Source: Mariannaea sp. PMI_226
Lineage: Eukaryota > Ascomycota > Sordariomycetes > Hypocreales > Nectriaceae
NCBI GenBank assembly: GCA_024336345.1
Contig: JANFOG010000015.1
Location: 186,001 to 250,000, forward strand
DNA: 64,000 nt
Direction of reading: 5' to 3'
Shown here: in pieces, positions 10,410 to 21,600 of the stretch
Layout of the letters: every line of letters starts with the position of its first letter
Numbering within the stretch: position 1 is the stretch's first letter
The notes under the pieces: model-generated
Told to the model about the DNA's origin: nothing
What the model saw: the letters and a program-made list of their open reading frames with translations, nothing else
Database searches by the model: none
Made by a program: the position numbers and the translations under genes

Positions 10410-11768
10410 TTAATATGGCAGAGGATCCAGATCCAATCCTTCCACACTGAATTTAAAAGAGTCATTTCGTGAATAGCTTCCAGCCGCATCTAGATCAAGT
10501 CGTCCGCGGATGCAATCCCGGAAATCCACGTCTGCATAAATGAGACCGTCTGGATCTTCCCATTGAGGGCCGGCAATGACATCCCCAAACGGAGTGACAA
10601 TGGATGAGCCACCTCGAGATAACCATCTGGATTCAGTCTTTGCCGTGGCGGTTGTCATCGTTGTCGTCGTCGTCGTCCTCGTCGTCGTCTTGGGAGACTC
10701 GACTTCATTGTCAGCAAGTTCCCTACATAAGACAATTTCGTTGCCATTTTCATCAAACACCGATTTTCGACGGGGTCTCGCTCGCCGAGGCGACCTTGGC
10801 AAAGCAATCTCAAAGCCGTCTTCCGTAATTGTCGAACCTCGTCGGCCCCTCACCGGCGACCCACCACCAACAACACCACCGCCTCCACCACCTCCACTAC
10901 CCGTCTTGTCCGTCCGGGGTACGGCCATGTTGCTGCTCACCACAAAACATCGCCCCTCGACACCGACAGTGCGCATAAGACCCAGCCAAGCATCACGGTT
11001 ATCTGCCGTGGGTGCTAGGTATAGGTTAATGTTTTGTGCATATAGCGTCTGCCGGACCAATGGCATGTAATTTTCCCAGCAAATGGCAGCGGCAAGGTTG
11101 ATACGGACGCCGCGAATCGTTGTGGAGACGGCGCGGAGGGTTGATGGAGCACCCTGAGCCCAGATGAGACGTTCGGAGCCGGTCTTGGTGATGTTAAAGC
11201 AAGGAAGAAAAAGAAGAAAAAAAAAGTCAAGAGATTTTGACCGTTCTTTTTGGGAGGAAAGGGAGGAACTTACTGGAAGAACTTTGCGACGCTTCCCAAT
11301 CATGCCCTCCTTTGGACATGTATACACCACAGAGCAATACAGACTTCCACCTGCCTTTTCAATACATCCAACTACAATAAACACTCCAGAATCCCTTGCA
11401 ATTCTCTCCAACTCTTCACGCGATCCGTCCCCACGAGTCACATCATTGCCATCGTCATCTAGCGTTGCCAGCTGTCGTTTTACCCATTTTGAACCTGCAC
11501 CGCCTCCAGCTGGCCCAACAGTATCTCCAAGATCAATAGCAGCGTCAAAATACTTTGCAAACTCCTCACGACCCTCAGCAGAGCGGTCTCCAATCATGCA
11601 ACCAAACGAGCTGCCCCGAGGATACCCGCCGATGAAAGCTTCGGGAAGCACGAGTATATCAATGTTGGAAGCAGCAGATCGTTGGGCAAGGGAGTCGACG
11701 AGGGCAATCGTCTCGGCAGTGGTGGACTGAGTGCCTGGAGAGGCAGTTCCTAGACGGATAGTTGCCAT
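10410..11768 (-). CDS. Nitrilase / carbon-nitrogen hydrolase
   Basis: Two exons: 11768-11274 (165 codons) and 11183-10410, giving 422 aa. The 90-bp intron has no in-frame stop, so a naive reading translates through it. The correct joint gives KVLP|TGSERLIWAQG. The catalytic triad is visible as Glu43 (VLPEAF), Lys162 (KRRKVLP) and Cys200 (AICWENYMP). Nitrilases convert nitriles to carboxylic acid plus ammonia; amides or cyanide are alternatives in related branches. A 100-residue insertion of Gly/Arg/Thr low complexity sits after SSNMAVPRTD and contains SPRRARPRRKSVFDENGNEIVLC. The fold resumes at SRGGSSIVTPFGDVIAGPQWEDPDGLIYADVD. The start at MATIRLGTASP is chosen over an ATG 20 codons upstream because it begins the core strand. 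Confidence 0.9.
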   Translation of the reverse strand: MATIRLGTASPGTQSTTAETIALVDSLAQRSAASNIDILVLPEAFIGGYPRGSSFGCMIGDRSAEGREEFAKYFDAAIDLGDTVGPAGGGAGSKWVKRQLATLDDDGNDVTRGDGSREELERIARDSGVFIVVGCIEKAGGSLYCSVVYTCPKEGMIGKRRKVLPVSSSLSSQKERSKSLDFFFLLFLPCFNITKTGSERLIWAQGAPSTLRAVSTTIRGVRINLAAAICWENYMPLVRQTLYAQNINLYLAPTADNRDAWLGLMRTVGVEGRCFVVSSNMAVPRTDKTGSGGGGGGGVVGGGSPVRGRRGSTITEDGFEIALPRSPRRARPRRKSVFDENGNEIVLCRELADNEVESPKTTTRTTTTTTMTTATAKTESRWLSRGGSSIVTPFGDVIAGPQWEDPDGLIYADVDFRDCIRGRLDLDAAGSYSRNDSFKFSVEGLDLDPLPY

Positions 11769-11954
11769 GATGTTTTGCAATTGATGAAGTTTTTCATTCA
11801 GTTTCAGTTTTGCCTTTCTAATGAACAATGACCCCGCGCTGACGTAGTAGCATAGCTAACAAACACAAAATGATGGGAAAAAGCGTAACTGTGGTAATGA
11901 GAATTAGCACAGTTCCTCGACATCAGCCCCACTACAACAGGCTTAGCCTGCTCA

Positions 11955-12026
11955 TCTTCCGTAGTATAGTGGTCAGTATGCAAGCTTGTCACGCTTGAGA
12001 CCCGGGTTCAATTCCCGGCGGGAGAG
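11955..12026 (+). tRNA. tRNA-Asp (anticodon GTC)
   Basis: 72-nt cloverleaf without intron. The acceptor stem TCTTCCG pairs with CGGGAGA with one T-G pair. The anticodon stem CAAGC/GCTTG closes the loop TTGTCAC, with anticodon GTC at 11988-11990. The T arm is CCGGG-TTCAATT-CCCGG and the discriminator is G. The D arm carries AGTGGTCAGT, matching the A and B box promoter consensus. Confidence 0.95.
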
Positions 12027-12229
12027 ACCGCCACCGATTGATTAATCGGTTTCTTTTTTTTGCTGTTTGTTGGAAGTTTGTGTAGTTTTGCTGTATTTTT
12101 TGTTTTGTTAATTAACTCTTCTGTTGTATTGTTATTAAGCTCTGTTGCAGCTTTGTTTTGATTCTTTTTGCAGTTTTTCCATTTTTGCAATTCATTTTTG
12201 ATAAGTCTATTTTCAGTTTCTTTTTTGCA
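12027..12229. other. T-rich spacer downstream of tRNA-Asp
   Basis: Starts with T7 at about 12054, which is a plausible RNA polymerase III terminator. It then continues as a T-rich stretch with repeated TTTTTGC/TTGTTTTG words up to the MRE11 stop codon. No gene was seen. Confidence 0.5.
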
Positions 12230-14473
12230 CTACCTCACTGGCTCAAACGCATCGTCATCTGAGATCTCATCATCACTTATCTCTAGTGCATTACTTGCCT
12301 GCGTCCCCTGGGTAAAGTTCAACTTTGTCTGCCTTGTCCGGGTCGTCCGGGTTGTTCGAGTAGTTGGTTTGGCTGCGGCTGATGCTGCTGCTGCTGCTGT
12401 CCGTCTTGTTCTTGCAGGTGCCTTTTTTGTCTTGGGCTCGTCCGACTCCATCACCACATCCTCTTCTTCACTCTCTGGTTCGACCGCCTTGCGTCCTCGT
12501 CGTACAGGTGCCTTTTTCGGAGCTGCCGCCTTGGTCGTCTTGGCCTTGGCACGACCTTTGGGTGCTGGTTTTGGCTGTGGCGGCGGCGTCGGTGATTGAT
12601 GATGAGACTCTTCCATCTCTACATCATAGGTCCATGCGTCAGGCTCATTCTCCCAGCTGCCATCAAAATCGCTATCCCAGGTAGATGGTTTGGGCTTGAG
12701 GATTCGTTTTCTCTCGGTTGGAGCAGCCAATTGCCCGCTAGCCTGCTCCCGTTCAATTCTGTTTCGGTAAATCTCCATGGCAGAGTTGAGGTCTTCATCA
12801 TCCGATTCTAGTCCGAGCATCTGGCGGACCTGACCCGTAAGATGCTCAGAAACAAACAATTCCATTGCGTGCTTGTCATCCTTGGCCACAAATTGCGTGA
12901 CAGCGTCACCAAATGGACCCTGAGGAAGTACTCGTAGCGACTGTGCAGAGAGAAATTCTTGAACTAGAGATTCAACCTTGACCGAGTCGTCTCCTTCAAG
13001 AGCTTCCAATATGTCTGTTGGGTTTGTAGCCGTAGTAGTTTTGTCTTGTAAAACATGTCAGTAGAGGTAAAATAGACAAAACAAGGAAGGGGGGGAAGAG
13101 AGGGAGAGAAAACTCACGTTGCTGTGACTTTTTGCGGTAAAAGTAAACCACATCATTGGTATTGGCCACCTTGCCAACAAATCGGTTGGAAAATCGTTGA
13201 GGATTTTCGCACTCAAATTGGCCTCCGTCAGTAGCAGTATACTCCACCTTGAGTCGAATCAGCGGCAACGGTCGCTCCTCTAAAGCCTCCTCATCGGTTT
13301 GGATGGCGGCCCAATCGGCATTGGCCTCTTCAACCATTTCTTCAACTACTTCCATCAATCTGCGCGTCACCTCTTGTCGATTGTCCTTTTTCTTGTCAAG
13401 TCCCTTGAATCGCTTGTCCTGGGCGAGAACCAGCTCACGTGTGACAAACGGACGAACCGTCTTGAGAGGTAACTTGTCCACCTTGAAATCTTTCCCACTA
13501 ATGCTCATAATGGCCACGTGTTTCTGAACAGCTTCTCCAGGGACCAGAGATGTGGCCACAGACGAACCAGGTTGCATGACGTGAAAGCCAGTCTCTGGGT
13601 TCTGTGTTGGATCAATAAGACACTCGTGCTCATGACCCCAGACAACTACATCCAGCCAATCGGGCAAAACATTTTCGGGTAGATATGATGTCGCTGAGTG
13701 TGCATGATGATTTTGATGGACTGAAAGTACGTTGAACCAGTCTCCCATCTGTGTTCCTGGTCTGAACCACTTGACTTTGTGGTCTCGAAAGGTTCTAAAC
13801 ATGCGTTCGTCTCGGACATTGCTGAGCCCATACAGAGCTAGCTTCGTAAGACCCTTTTGCAGCAGAATCGGCTTCACCTCGATATTGTCGGCTTCTGGAA
13901 CTCGGCCATAGTAGTTGAGCAGGCCACTAGCTTGTAAAAGGTCGAGTGAGCAGTAGTTGCCATCACCAGAAGGATCATCATGATTTCCATGGATGGAAAA
14001 GACGGGAATTGAAACGTTGATATCAGGATCCTCATAATTGACGTGAGGAAAAGCACCATCAAAGACGGATGCCGCATCGGATAGAAATTCGAGTGAGCAG
14101 GGTTTCATGCCGAGTACGTTTTTACGAAGCGTTCGCATCACTTGGTATAATGATTTTCGGGATGGTTTGTTGTCATGAAAGAGATCTCCAGCGAGTAGCA
14201 CCATGTCGACCTAGAAAAGGGTTGAGTAAGAAAAATAAGGATTTTTTTTTTCATTTTTTCAAGAACGCACATCCTCGGTCCTGGCTAGGTTCATGATTTC
14301 GTCAAACGTCTTCCAGCTGTCATCCTTGCGAATGGCATCACGTTCCTCAAATCCCACATGGTTATCGGTAGCAATAAGGATGCGAATAGTGTCGGCCTCT
14401 GTAACGATGAGTTTTAATGTATTTTTTTCCTTTCCTTTTAAAATATGCGCATGAGCTTACCTGTGAATGGCAT
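12230..14473 (-). CDS. mre11: Double-strand break repair nuclease MRE11
   Basis: Five coding segments are inferred as 14473-14461 (13 nt), 14398-14271, 14210-13118 and 13014-12230. That is four exons with a joined length of 2019 nt, 672 aa. Phosphoesterase motifs are in order: [41 protein letters not shown] and [13 protein letters not shown], carrying the Asp, His and Asn manganese ligands. The MRE11 DNA-binding region follows, then a C-terminal tail rich in Pro/Lys/Arg with [13 protein letters not shown] and an acidic end ([13 protein letters not shown]). MRE11 is the nuclease subunit of MRE11-RAD50-NBS1 in break resection and checkpoint signalling. GTCACGTGAC lies 93 bp upstream of the start. 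The last junction ([15 protein letters not shown]) is supported by frame and family continuity. Correction to the count: four exons, three introns. Confidence 0.93.
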
Positions 14474-15196
14474 TTTTGATGGAATCTCCGCCACGATGGT
14501 GGTTTGAGGTGATGGTGATTCCAAGGTTGCTTTACGCGTTGACTGTGAACGCGAAAAGGTGCGAAGTCACGTGACAACCTCCTGGTGCCTGCCTTCTAGG
14601 ATCTCCCGTGGGGGAGGGGCAGGCGCCAAAGATATACGGCAGCCAATCCATTCACTTTCCTTTTTTTTTTGCCTGGAACTCTAATATGTCCACAAAGACT
14701 TTATCTCGATCCGTGACTCTCTCTAATTGAATCTAATGCAACTCATCTTAATACAACAACCTCATAAGCTCATTCTACACAAGGGTGATTTGTAAATCGC
14801 GTCGAACACTAGTGTCCGTATTATGGTACGATTTTCCCCCTTGCTGACAATGACGAATCAAAGAACCAAAAAAACTGACAGGGCTAGATCCAGATCATGG
14901 CCATCTTCCGATAAACCCCCCCTCCCCATCTCCGATAGCCACATGTTTGATAGACTATTCCCAGTCCATCCTCATTGAACCACAAAGCCAGACTCAATAA
15001 TTTTTTTTAGGCATCGTGACATTATTGGCACATTTTTTTTTTACTTGCAACGTCAAGCTTGGACGGGCAATGTGGCGGCGCACGAACAACGCCTTGATGA
15101 CCTGATGTCGTGCACACTCTTGAAAACATGACTAGCTTGCACTCCCCCCTAATTCTTCAACTTTCAACCTCAACCTCAACTTTATCTGAATAAAAA
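14474..15196. other. Intergenic between MRE11 and F-box gene
   Basis: A divergent promoter region of about 720 bp. It contains GTCACGTGAC at 14566-14575, T and A runs around 15001-15042, and a pyrimidine-rich leader before the F-box start codon. No gene or RNA was recognised. Confidence 0.4.
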
Positions 15197-16819
15197 ATGC
15201 CTCTTGTAACAGCAGAAAAGGCCGATTCTGATCGGCATGGAAAAATCCAGCAACCACTGCTTTCTCTGGATCAACTACCTGCGGAGATTGTCGCTACCAT
15301 ATGCCGCAACCTTTGCATGCATTGCCGTCTTGCCAATGTGGTTGATATACCCTCCCGCCTGGTGACGGAAGCTCTACAAGACCAGCAAGCCCTGTCACGT
15401 CTTTGTCGCACATCTCGTCTATTCCGCGACATTGCCCAGCCCATTCTCTTTCATTTTCACACGGGAATTCAGCATTCAGCTGATGGGGACGATGAGGTGA
15501 TGTGGAAACAACAGCAACAGCAAGAGAACCACCACCACCACCACCACCACCACCAACATTGTGAAAGTAACACTTTGGAGTCCTTTTTGCGCTCGTTGCT
15601 TCAGCGTCCTGACTTGGCCAAACATGTACGTGCCTTGGCCTTTTTCGCCATACGTGCCAAGACGACGACGACCACAACAACAACAACCACGCCCCCGCAT
15701 GTCCTACCTCAATCAACTCAGCTTCTCTTTAGGCAGGCTGGTGAACGTGCTGGGTTTCGTCCTCTACAGACATATCGTCATGTCGACTCAAGGTGGCTCC
15801 AAGAAGCTACCATCATGGCAGTACCGTTTCTGGAACAGCTGCTCATTTATCGATCATCCCAGGAAGGAGGTCTGCATTACCTTAGGGATTCACCTTTTTA
15901 TCTGCCTCACCTAAAATACCTGGTGCTCCCAGGTCAAGAAAAAAACCCAGACGAGTGCTGTCACATCCAGGAGATGCAAGATGTTCTCGTCAAGGCACAA
16001 AACCTAGAAGTACTGGCAGCAAGTGATTGCGATTGCGGCAGCAGTACAGCAATTCCCCATCGTGAGCGGTTCAGGACGGAACCGTGGAAGACGGCGTTGC
16101 TAAACCTTCGTCAATTGTCACTTCACGGCCTAGATCCGGACAATCTGGCCAAGATTCTCTGCCGTAGCCCCGTGCTGGAGGATCTAGAGTACTTTTGTGA
16201 CATGGACAAGTATACTGTTCTCCAACACGACCATCTCACACCCATCCGTGATACCTTGCGCCGGTTCTGCTACACGAGTACCACCTGGGAGCATGCCCAG
16301 GGTTCTTCAGAAGACGTCATTGAACTGATATCGAGCTTTCTCCGATGGGATCGCACGTTGCGAGGTGATATGAACTTTTCCGATTTCCCCAAGCTGGAGA
16401 TTCTCGAAGTTGAGCAGCTCCTGCTATACGGGCCCGTGTTTGACCAAGGCGAGCGACAGTTTCGGTTCGCAACTCTCCAGGACGTCGGGCCAGAGCTTTT
16501 CATGTCTAGCCTCCCACCTTCGCTGCGAATCTTGCACATTGGCATGGTTCTCGCATGGCCAGAGCTTTACAGAGATTTGATGGGACTAATGGACAAACTG
16601 TATAGGTTTCCCGACTTGGTTACTGTGGCGGTTGACCCGTATGAAGTCCCACCGACCAACCAAGTCGAAGAGTTGACTGTCAAGTTTGCAGAAAAGGGCA
16701 TCACGTTTTGTGTGGGACAAACTACTCAAATACCATTTTCCAGGGGGATGCTCGGTGTAAGGCCAGGACATTCTGATCCATTTGGCGTAACTGGTAAAAC
16801 AGGGTTGTTTTACTTGTAA
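15197..16819 (+). CDS. F-box protein with polyhistidine insertion
   Basis: Single exon, 540 aa. An F-box-like segment lies at residues about 22-85 (LDQLPAEIVATICRNL, then LSRLCRTSRLFRDIAQPILFH). The rest has no named domain but resembles the leucine-rich C-terminal half of fungal F-box proteins (for example LEVLAASDCDCG, LRQLSLHGLDPDNLAKIL, PPSLRILHIGMVL). A run of His residues (CAC/CAT repeats at about 15530-15556) and a Thr run (ACN repeats at about 15660-15690) interrupt the sequence and look like microsatellite expansions. The F-box would dock on Skp1 in an SCF ubiquitin ligase, and the leucine-rich part would select the substrate. Which substrate is unknown. Confidence 0.75.
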   Translation: MPLVTAEKADSDRHGKIQQPLLSLDQLPAEIVATICRNLCMHCRLANVVDIPSRLVTEALQDQQALSRLCRTSRLFRDIAQPILFHFHTGIQHSADGDDEVMWKQQQQQENHHHHHHHHQHCESNTLESFLRSLLQRPDLAKHVRALAFFAIRAKTTTTTTTTTTPPHVLPQSTQLLFRQAGERAGFRPLQTYRHVDSRWLQEATIMAVPFLEQLLIYRSSQEGGLHYLRDSPFYLPHLKYLVLPGQEKNPDECCHIQEMQDVLVKAQNLEVLAASDCDCGSSTAIPHRERFRTEPWKTALLNLRQLSLHGLDPDNLAKILCRSPVLEDLEYFCDMDKYTVLQHDHLTPIRDTLRRFCYTSTTWEHAQGSSEDVIELISSFLRWDRTLRGDMNFSDFPKLEILEVEQLLLYGPVFDQGERQFRFATLQDVGPELFMSSLPPSLRILHIGMVLAWPELYRDLMGLMDKLYRFPDLVTVAVDPYEVPPTNQVEELTVKFAEKGITFCVGQTTQIPFSRGMLGVRPGHSDPFGVTGKTGLFYL

Positions 16820-16884
16820 GAATTATTTTTGGAGCCCTTTTTTTTTTCATGCTTTTTCTTTTAACTTATTGATCGATTTAACCC

Positions 16885-16888
16885 CCTA

Positions 16889-16919
<31 letters not shown>
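16885..16919. repeat. (CA)n microsatellite
   Basis: About 15 CA dinucleotides lie in the 103-bp gap between the convergent F-box and permease genes. Confidence 0.9.
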
Positions 16920-16920
<1 letters not shown>

Positions 16921-16922
16921 GC

Positions 16923-18686
16923 CTAGAATAGCCAAGACACAAACGTCTTGTAAAACCAAGTCCCCTTATCCTTCTTCTTCCCCTCGAGGGCCTTGCGAGC
17001 CAAAAATTCATTCTCCTCCCGATCAATAATATCCTTGCCCGTATAAAAGTCAACCTCGTGTGGCGCATGACCACGCGTCTTCTTGATAAATTTGTGACCA
17101 AAGATGAGACACAGGTAAATGGGAATACCCAGATAACCAGTAATGAATGTCTTGTACTTTTCCTTGCCAAAGTCCCCTCCTACAAACACATCGTAATTCT
17201 TGGTCAGGGCCACCAGAATACACATGGCCAGCGCACCATACGACCCGTACTTGCCCAGAGGCGCCACGTACGGGAGGACCTCGTCGGGAATGTTTTGGGC
17301 TTTTCTGGCTCGGCACCAGTAAATATGTGTCACCAAGATGGAGATCCAGGTGAGCAGTCCAAAAATGGTTGTCAGGTTGACAAAGTAACCAAACACCTTT
17401 GTAGAATCGTCCGCCACATTCATGAAAGCCAGCAGTGCAAATAGGGCTGAGAAACCCAGCGCGTAAATGGGCACACCCCGTTTGTCGGTTCGTTTGAAGA
17501 TGGCCGGAGCCTGACCGTTGGAGGACAGGCCGTACAGAGTTCGACTGGCAATGTACAAATCCGAGTTGGACGCAGATAGGACAAACACCAGAATGCACGC
17601 ATTAATAATATGGGGCAGCACCTTGATGCCTGCAATATCGGCTGCCACGACAAAGGGCGATGCAGATGCGCCAGCCTGTTCCTTGGTGGCAAAGGCAAGC
17701 TTGTCCGAGTTGTAAGGCACGAGCATTCCGATGAGGAGGACCGAAAGACAATAAAAGAAGAGGATTCGGTAAAAGGTCAACTTGATGGCTCGAGGGATCG
17801 TCTTGCGAGGGTTTTGCGCTTCGGCAACGGTAACACCAACAAGTTCTGTGCCCAAGTATGCAAAAGTGGCGTTGACCATGCATGACCAGAAGCCGAGAAA
17901 CTTGCCAGCAGAGCCGTCTTTAATGTATGGTTTGAAGGCACTATAATCAAATGTTAGATGAACTGGCATGTGTATATGTGCGGGGAGAGAGAGAGAGAGG
18001 ACTCCTCACCCTGGGTTGCTCCAATATCGGAACCCTTTGCGATCATGATCCGGACCACCGCCCAACATCAACACAAAGGAAAAAATAATAATGCCAACAA
18101 TTGTAATAACCTTGAATGAGGACAACCAAAACTCGAACTCTCCAAAGAATCTCACTCCAAAGTAATTTATGCATATAATCACTACCAAAAAAATGGCAAT
18201 AAAGGCTCCCGGGTTGACATCCTTTCGATCAACCCAGTACTGAATCACCAGCGCCGCCGCTGTCAACTGGTTGGGTGTAACAATAATATACTTGAACCAA
18301 TATGTCCATCCCAGAGCGAAACCAAGTGACGGGTCACAAAACCGTGAGGCATATCCAGTAAACCCGGCCGAGATGGGTAGCCAGGCCGCCATCTCGCCCA
18401 GAGCAGCCATGACCATGAAGACGACGAGACCTATGAGCGTGTAGCAGATGAAGACTGATCCGGGTCCGGCCTGAGCAAGCGCCTTGCCAGTACCAATGAT
18501 GAGACCAGTACCAATAGCCCCGCCAATGGCAATCATGGTAATGTGTCGAGCCTTGAGCCCACGGTGGAGCGACGTCTCGGGGCTGGTCTCGAGACCAACA
18601 ATATGAACGTCATGGTCGCGAGCACCTGGATCCTCGTCACCTAAATTTGTCTTTTCAACGTCGAATTGCTTCATTTTGGGGTTCAA
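16923..18686 (-). CDS. Amino-acid permease, YAT family (APC superfamily)
   Basis: Two exons: 18686-18010 and 17940-16923, giving 564 aa. The intron starts GTGAGG and contains a GA-rich tract. After a hydrophilic N-terminus, SLHRGLKARHITMIAIGGAIGTGLIIGTG is the start of TM1 in fungal amino-acid permeases. It is followed by ALGEMAAWLPISAGFTGYASRFCDPSLGFALGW, then GTELVGVTVAEAQNPRKTIPRAI, then SNSDLYIASRTLYGLSSNGQAP. About 12 membrane helices are evident. The C-terminus WFYKTFVSWLF is the conserved end of this family. It is a proton-coupled amino-acid importer at the plasma membrane. The exact substrate (broad range, proline, lysine and so on) cannot be told from sequence. Confidence 0.92.
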
Positions 18687-21600
18687 AGATGGGGGGAAGC
18701 AATACTAAAGACACAAAAAGAAAGTCATTGGGACGTGGCCTACCCTTTATAAATCCTACCGCCAATGTCTCGGCCGTACCGAATCCGCCAAGGCCGACTC
18801 CATCAAATCCAGGCAGACATGAATAATACACGAGCACAAGGTCATTTTTGTCCCCCAATAATTTGTCCTATTCAATGGCAACCGCTGATCTCAACCATTC
18901 TCGTCTCAAAGCTGATAAGCTTATGTTACCACAGGATTTTCTTGTTGCCTCATTCGGAAGGTCGTCATCCACTTGGCAACTGGTCGGGTGCCCATCACAT
19001 CCCTGTCTTACGGACCATTAACCATACTCACAACTGTAAATGTAACCATACCCTGCCCCGTCTTATCGCTGTTAGCCCCATGTCTGGTGAAACATATTTG
19101 AAGAGGGGTATAGATTTGCTCGTCGGCACTATTTCTCTTATTGGAAGCTCTGATCTCGGAAAGCTGATGGAATGTCTTGGCGGAATGTTCCATGGCAGGC
19201 TGTGCCTCTAGTAAAAAATCACTTCCAATTCTATTTTCCATCTGGGGTAGTGGAGAGCTGGGCTGATGCAGAAGACGAAGGCAGTCACACGTTATATTGC
19301 GGAGGAGCTGCTTGTTGGCATCCCTGCATCTCGCAAAGGCCATTGGACAATGAGTCCATATCAAGCAGGTGGACGTCAACTAATGTCGTCGGGCGTTGTA
19401 TATTGACGGATTCTGTGTTGGCCACCGCCATGAGCGTCTTGTCACAAATCAGCTGACTTTGGGCTTGGGTGTTTGTACGTATGACAACCCAGTAAATGCT
19501 GCATGCGCAGTACAGTGGCTACATTGCTTGTTGGCCAATGTTGAATTGAAGCTAAGAATGAGGAGACGGTCTTTGGGTAGGGGAATGGAGGTTAAAGGCT
19601 CCAAGGGGTTTCAGCGCCTCGCTACACTGAATAAGAGCGCATCTGAGATTAAGCTGCCATCCTGTCGCCCCGAAGTCCAGTACGTCACATAATGACCCCT
19701 TACGTAGGCATTACTTACATAGCGAGGAAGAGCCTTATTAACCAGAACCTTGGCTCCTCGCATCTGATGCTTGAATCTGTACTTTCCGATGATCATATAG
19801 AAACTTGAGTAATCCAGACGCGACGGAAGGCAAGACAGGTGGCCTTAACTCGACAATTCCGAGGTAATTGAACGAGTCTGCATTTTGGTGATTGGAGCTC
19901 CTGTTCTTTCTTAATCTTCTAGTATGTTCATGTCTGGTTGGAAAGTTGTATCTAGATGTTGGAGGAAGGGGGACAGTATGTTATTTGTCTACATAAGAAA
20001 AGAACGATGGATAGAACTCGGCTACTCCTTACCAACCAAGATATATTCTTTCTATCACATCTACTTGAGTCCACCCCAACTGTAGGAACGACCTCCCGTA
20101 GTTGAAAGAAAGAGAAAGTCCAGCTCTCATTGTTTTGGACTATAAAATCCAGTGTCGACTCCAGTGCCCCCAGGCATCGTCTTCTTCCATTTCTATCCTC
20201 ATCTTATCAAGTCTTCTCTAAGACGTCGGTTGTATTTCTCTTGTTGTTGCCATCCTCATCGTTACAGTTTCCCTTTTCCTTGTCGTCCCCATTCTCGACA
20301 TCGTCCTCATCGTCCTCATCATCGTTGTTCCTATCCTCTTTTCCATCCTCCATTTCATCTTTTGGCACTAGACACAACTGATAGATCATCTCAGAAGACG
20401 TATGAGCTGATGGCCATCATCGAGTCCCAAGCATGGCCGACATTTACAGCAGTGTCTCATCACTGATGAACTAATGAAATGCAAGGTATGCACTTCCTTA
20501 ATGACTCAGTGAATTTTCGAGGAAGAAAAAAAATTGTATTCTTAACACACAAGTGTGTAATGGTGATTAGTGTCATCCTTCTGAGGTTTGAAGCTGAGGA
20601 GGGGGAGTCGGGTACCTTTTTTTCCCTTTATGGGTTTTCCTTGACACCGCACTTACTTAGCCGACCAGTGACGATCTGGTTTAGCTACCGGGGACAATAG
20701 CAACTTTATTTTCTTGGTTCTAGTTCCTGGTCTTTCTCTCTTCCTGTTCTTTAGGGTGGGTTCGGTTGGTCTAGCGTCAAGAGTTGCAGTAAGGAGCCAA
20801 AGCCAAGACTAAAACTATAAAGAAGAGTTTCAGGATGGGTGGATGGGGTATGTAGCAAAAGCTCAACACAGCCCTAGATTAGACTACCCAAAAACAATCG
20901 ACCAAGACTCTGTTTGACTCTTCTCTTCTCTACAGGTGCCGTCGTGAACTCGTCGTCGCTTTTCACTCTACGACAGACTGCCTGCCCCCCGGTAAGAGAA
21001 TAACCTGGCCTACCCACCATCTCAGCTGGGCCTGGATAGTGTCCATGCTCAACATTAATTCGACACGAATTAACTGTATTTTGCGGTGAGCATTGAAGAT
21101 CAATGATGACTGCCGTTGCATTCCTGATGGGGCCACATTGCAGTCTCAACAGTTGGGGATCGGACGCTGTATGTGCAAAGGCTATCTTGATGAATCGGAA
21201 GACTCTACTTACTGGGTGGAAGGATCAAAACCTCACTTTGCCAAGAGTATCCTTCCATTTAAGAACCATCTCTCGCCAATTACTCAAGTCTATCTAGGTA
21301 GGAATAGCTGTGAATACATGGAGATGGTCAGGCACATGTCAAATTCTACTCGTTGAATGTCTACACTGCCTACTTTTGGGGGATAATTAACGACTAATGC
21401 AATTGGCAATTACTGGCAAGGATATTAAAGAGGTTACCACATTACGTACAAATTAACGTCAATGGAAGTGGAACTGCAAGTTGGGCCATCAAACAACATG
21501 TATTACCAACCCCCCTCAAAATCTGACCCATCCCTCCCCATCTGCCCTCTGTTTTCCCTGCCCCTTCCCTCTCAACGCCATCACTGCCTAAATATCAGGC

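Noticed and set aside
12008..12190. Minus-strand Lys/Asn-rich ORF
   Set aside because: Translation of the T-rich tail behind the tRNA; no support.
20130..20466. Ser/Phe- and His/Arg-rich ORFs
   Set aside because: Low-complexity TC-rich DNA with no start context, intron signals or family character.
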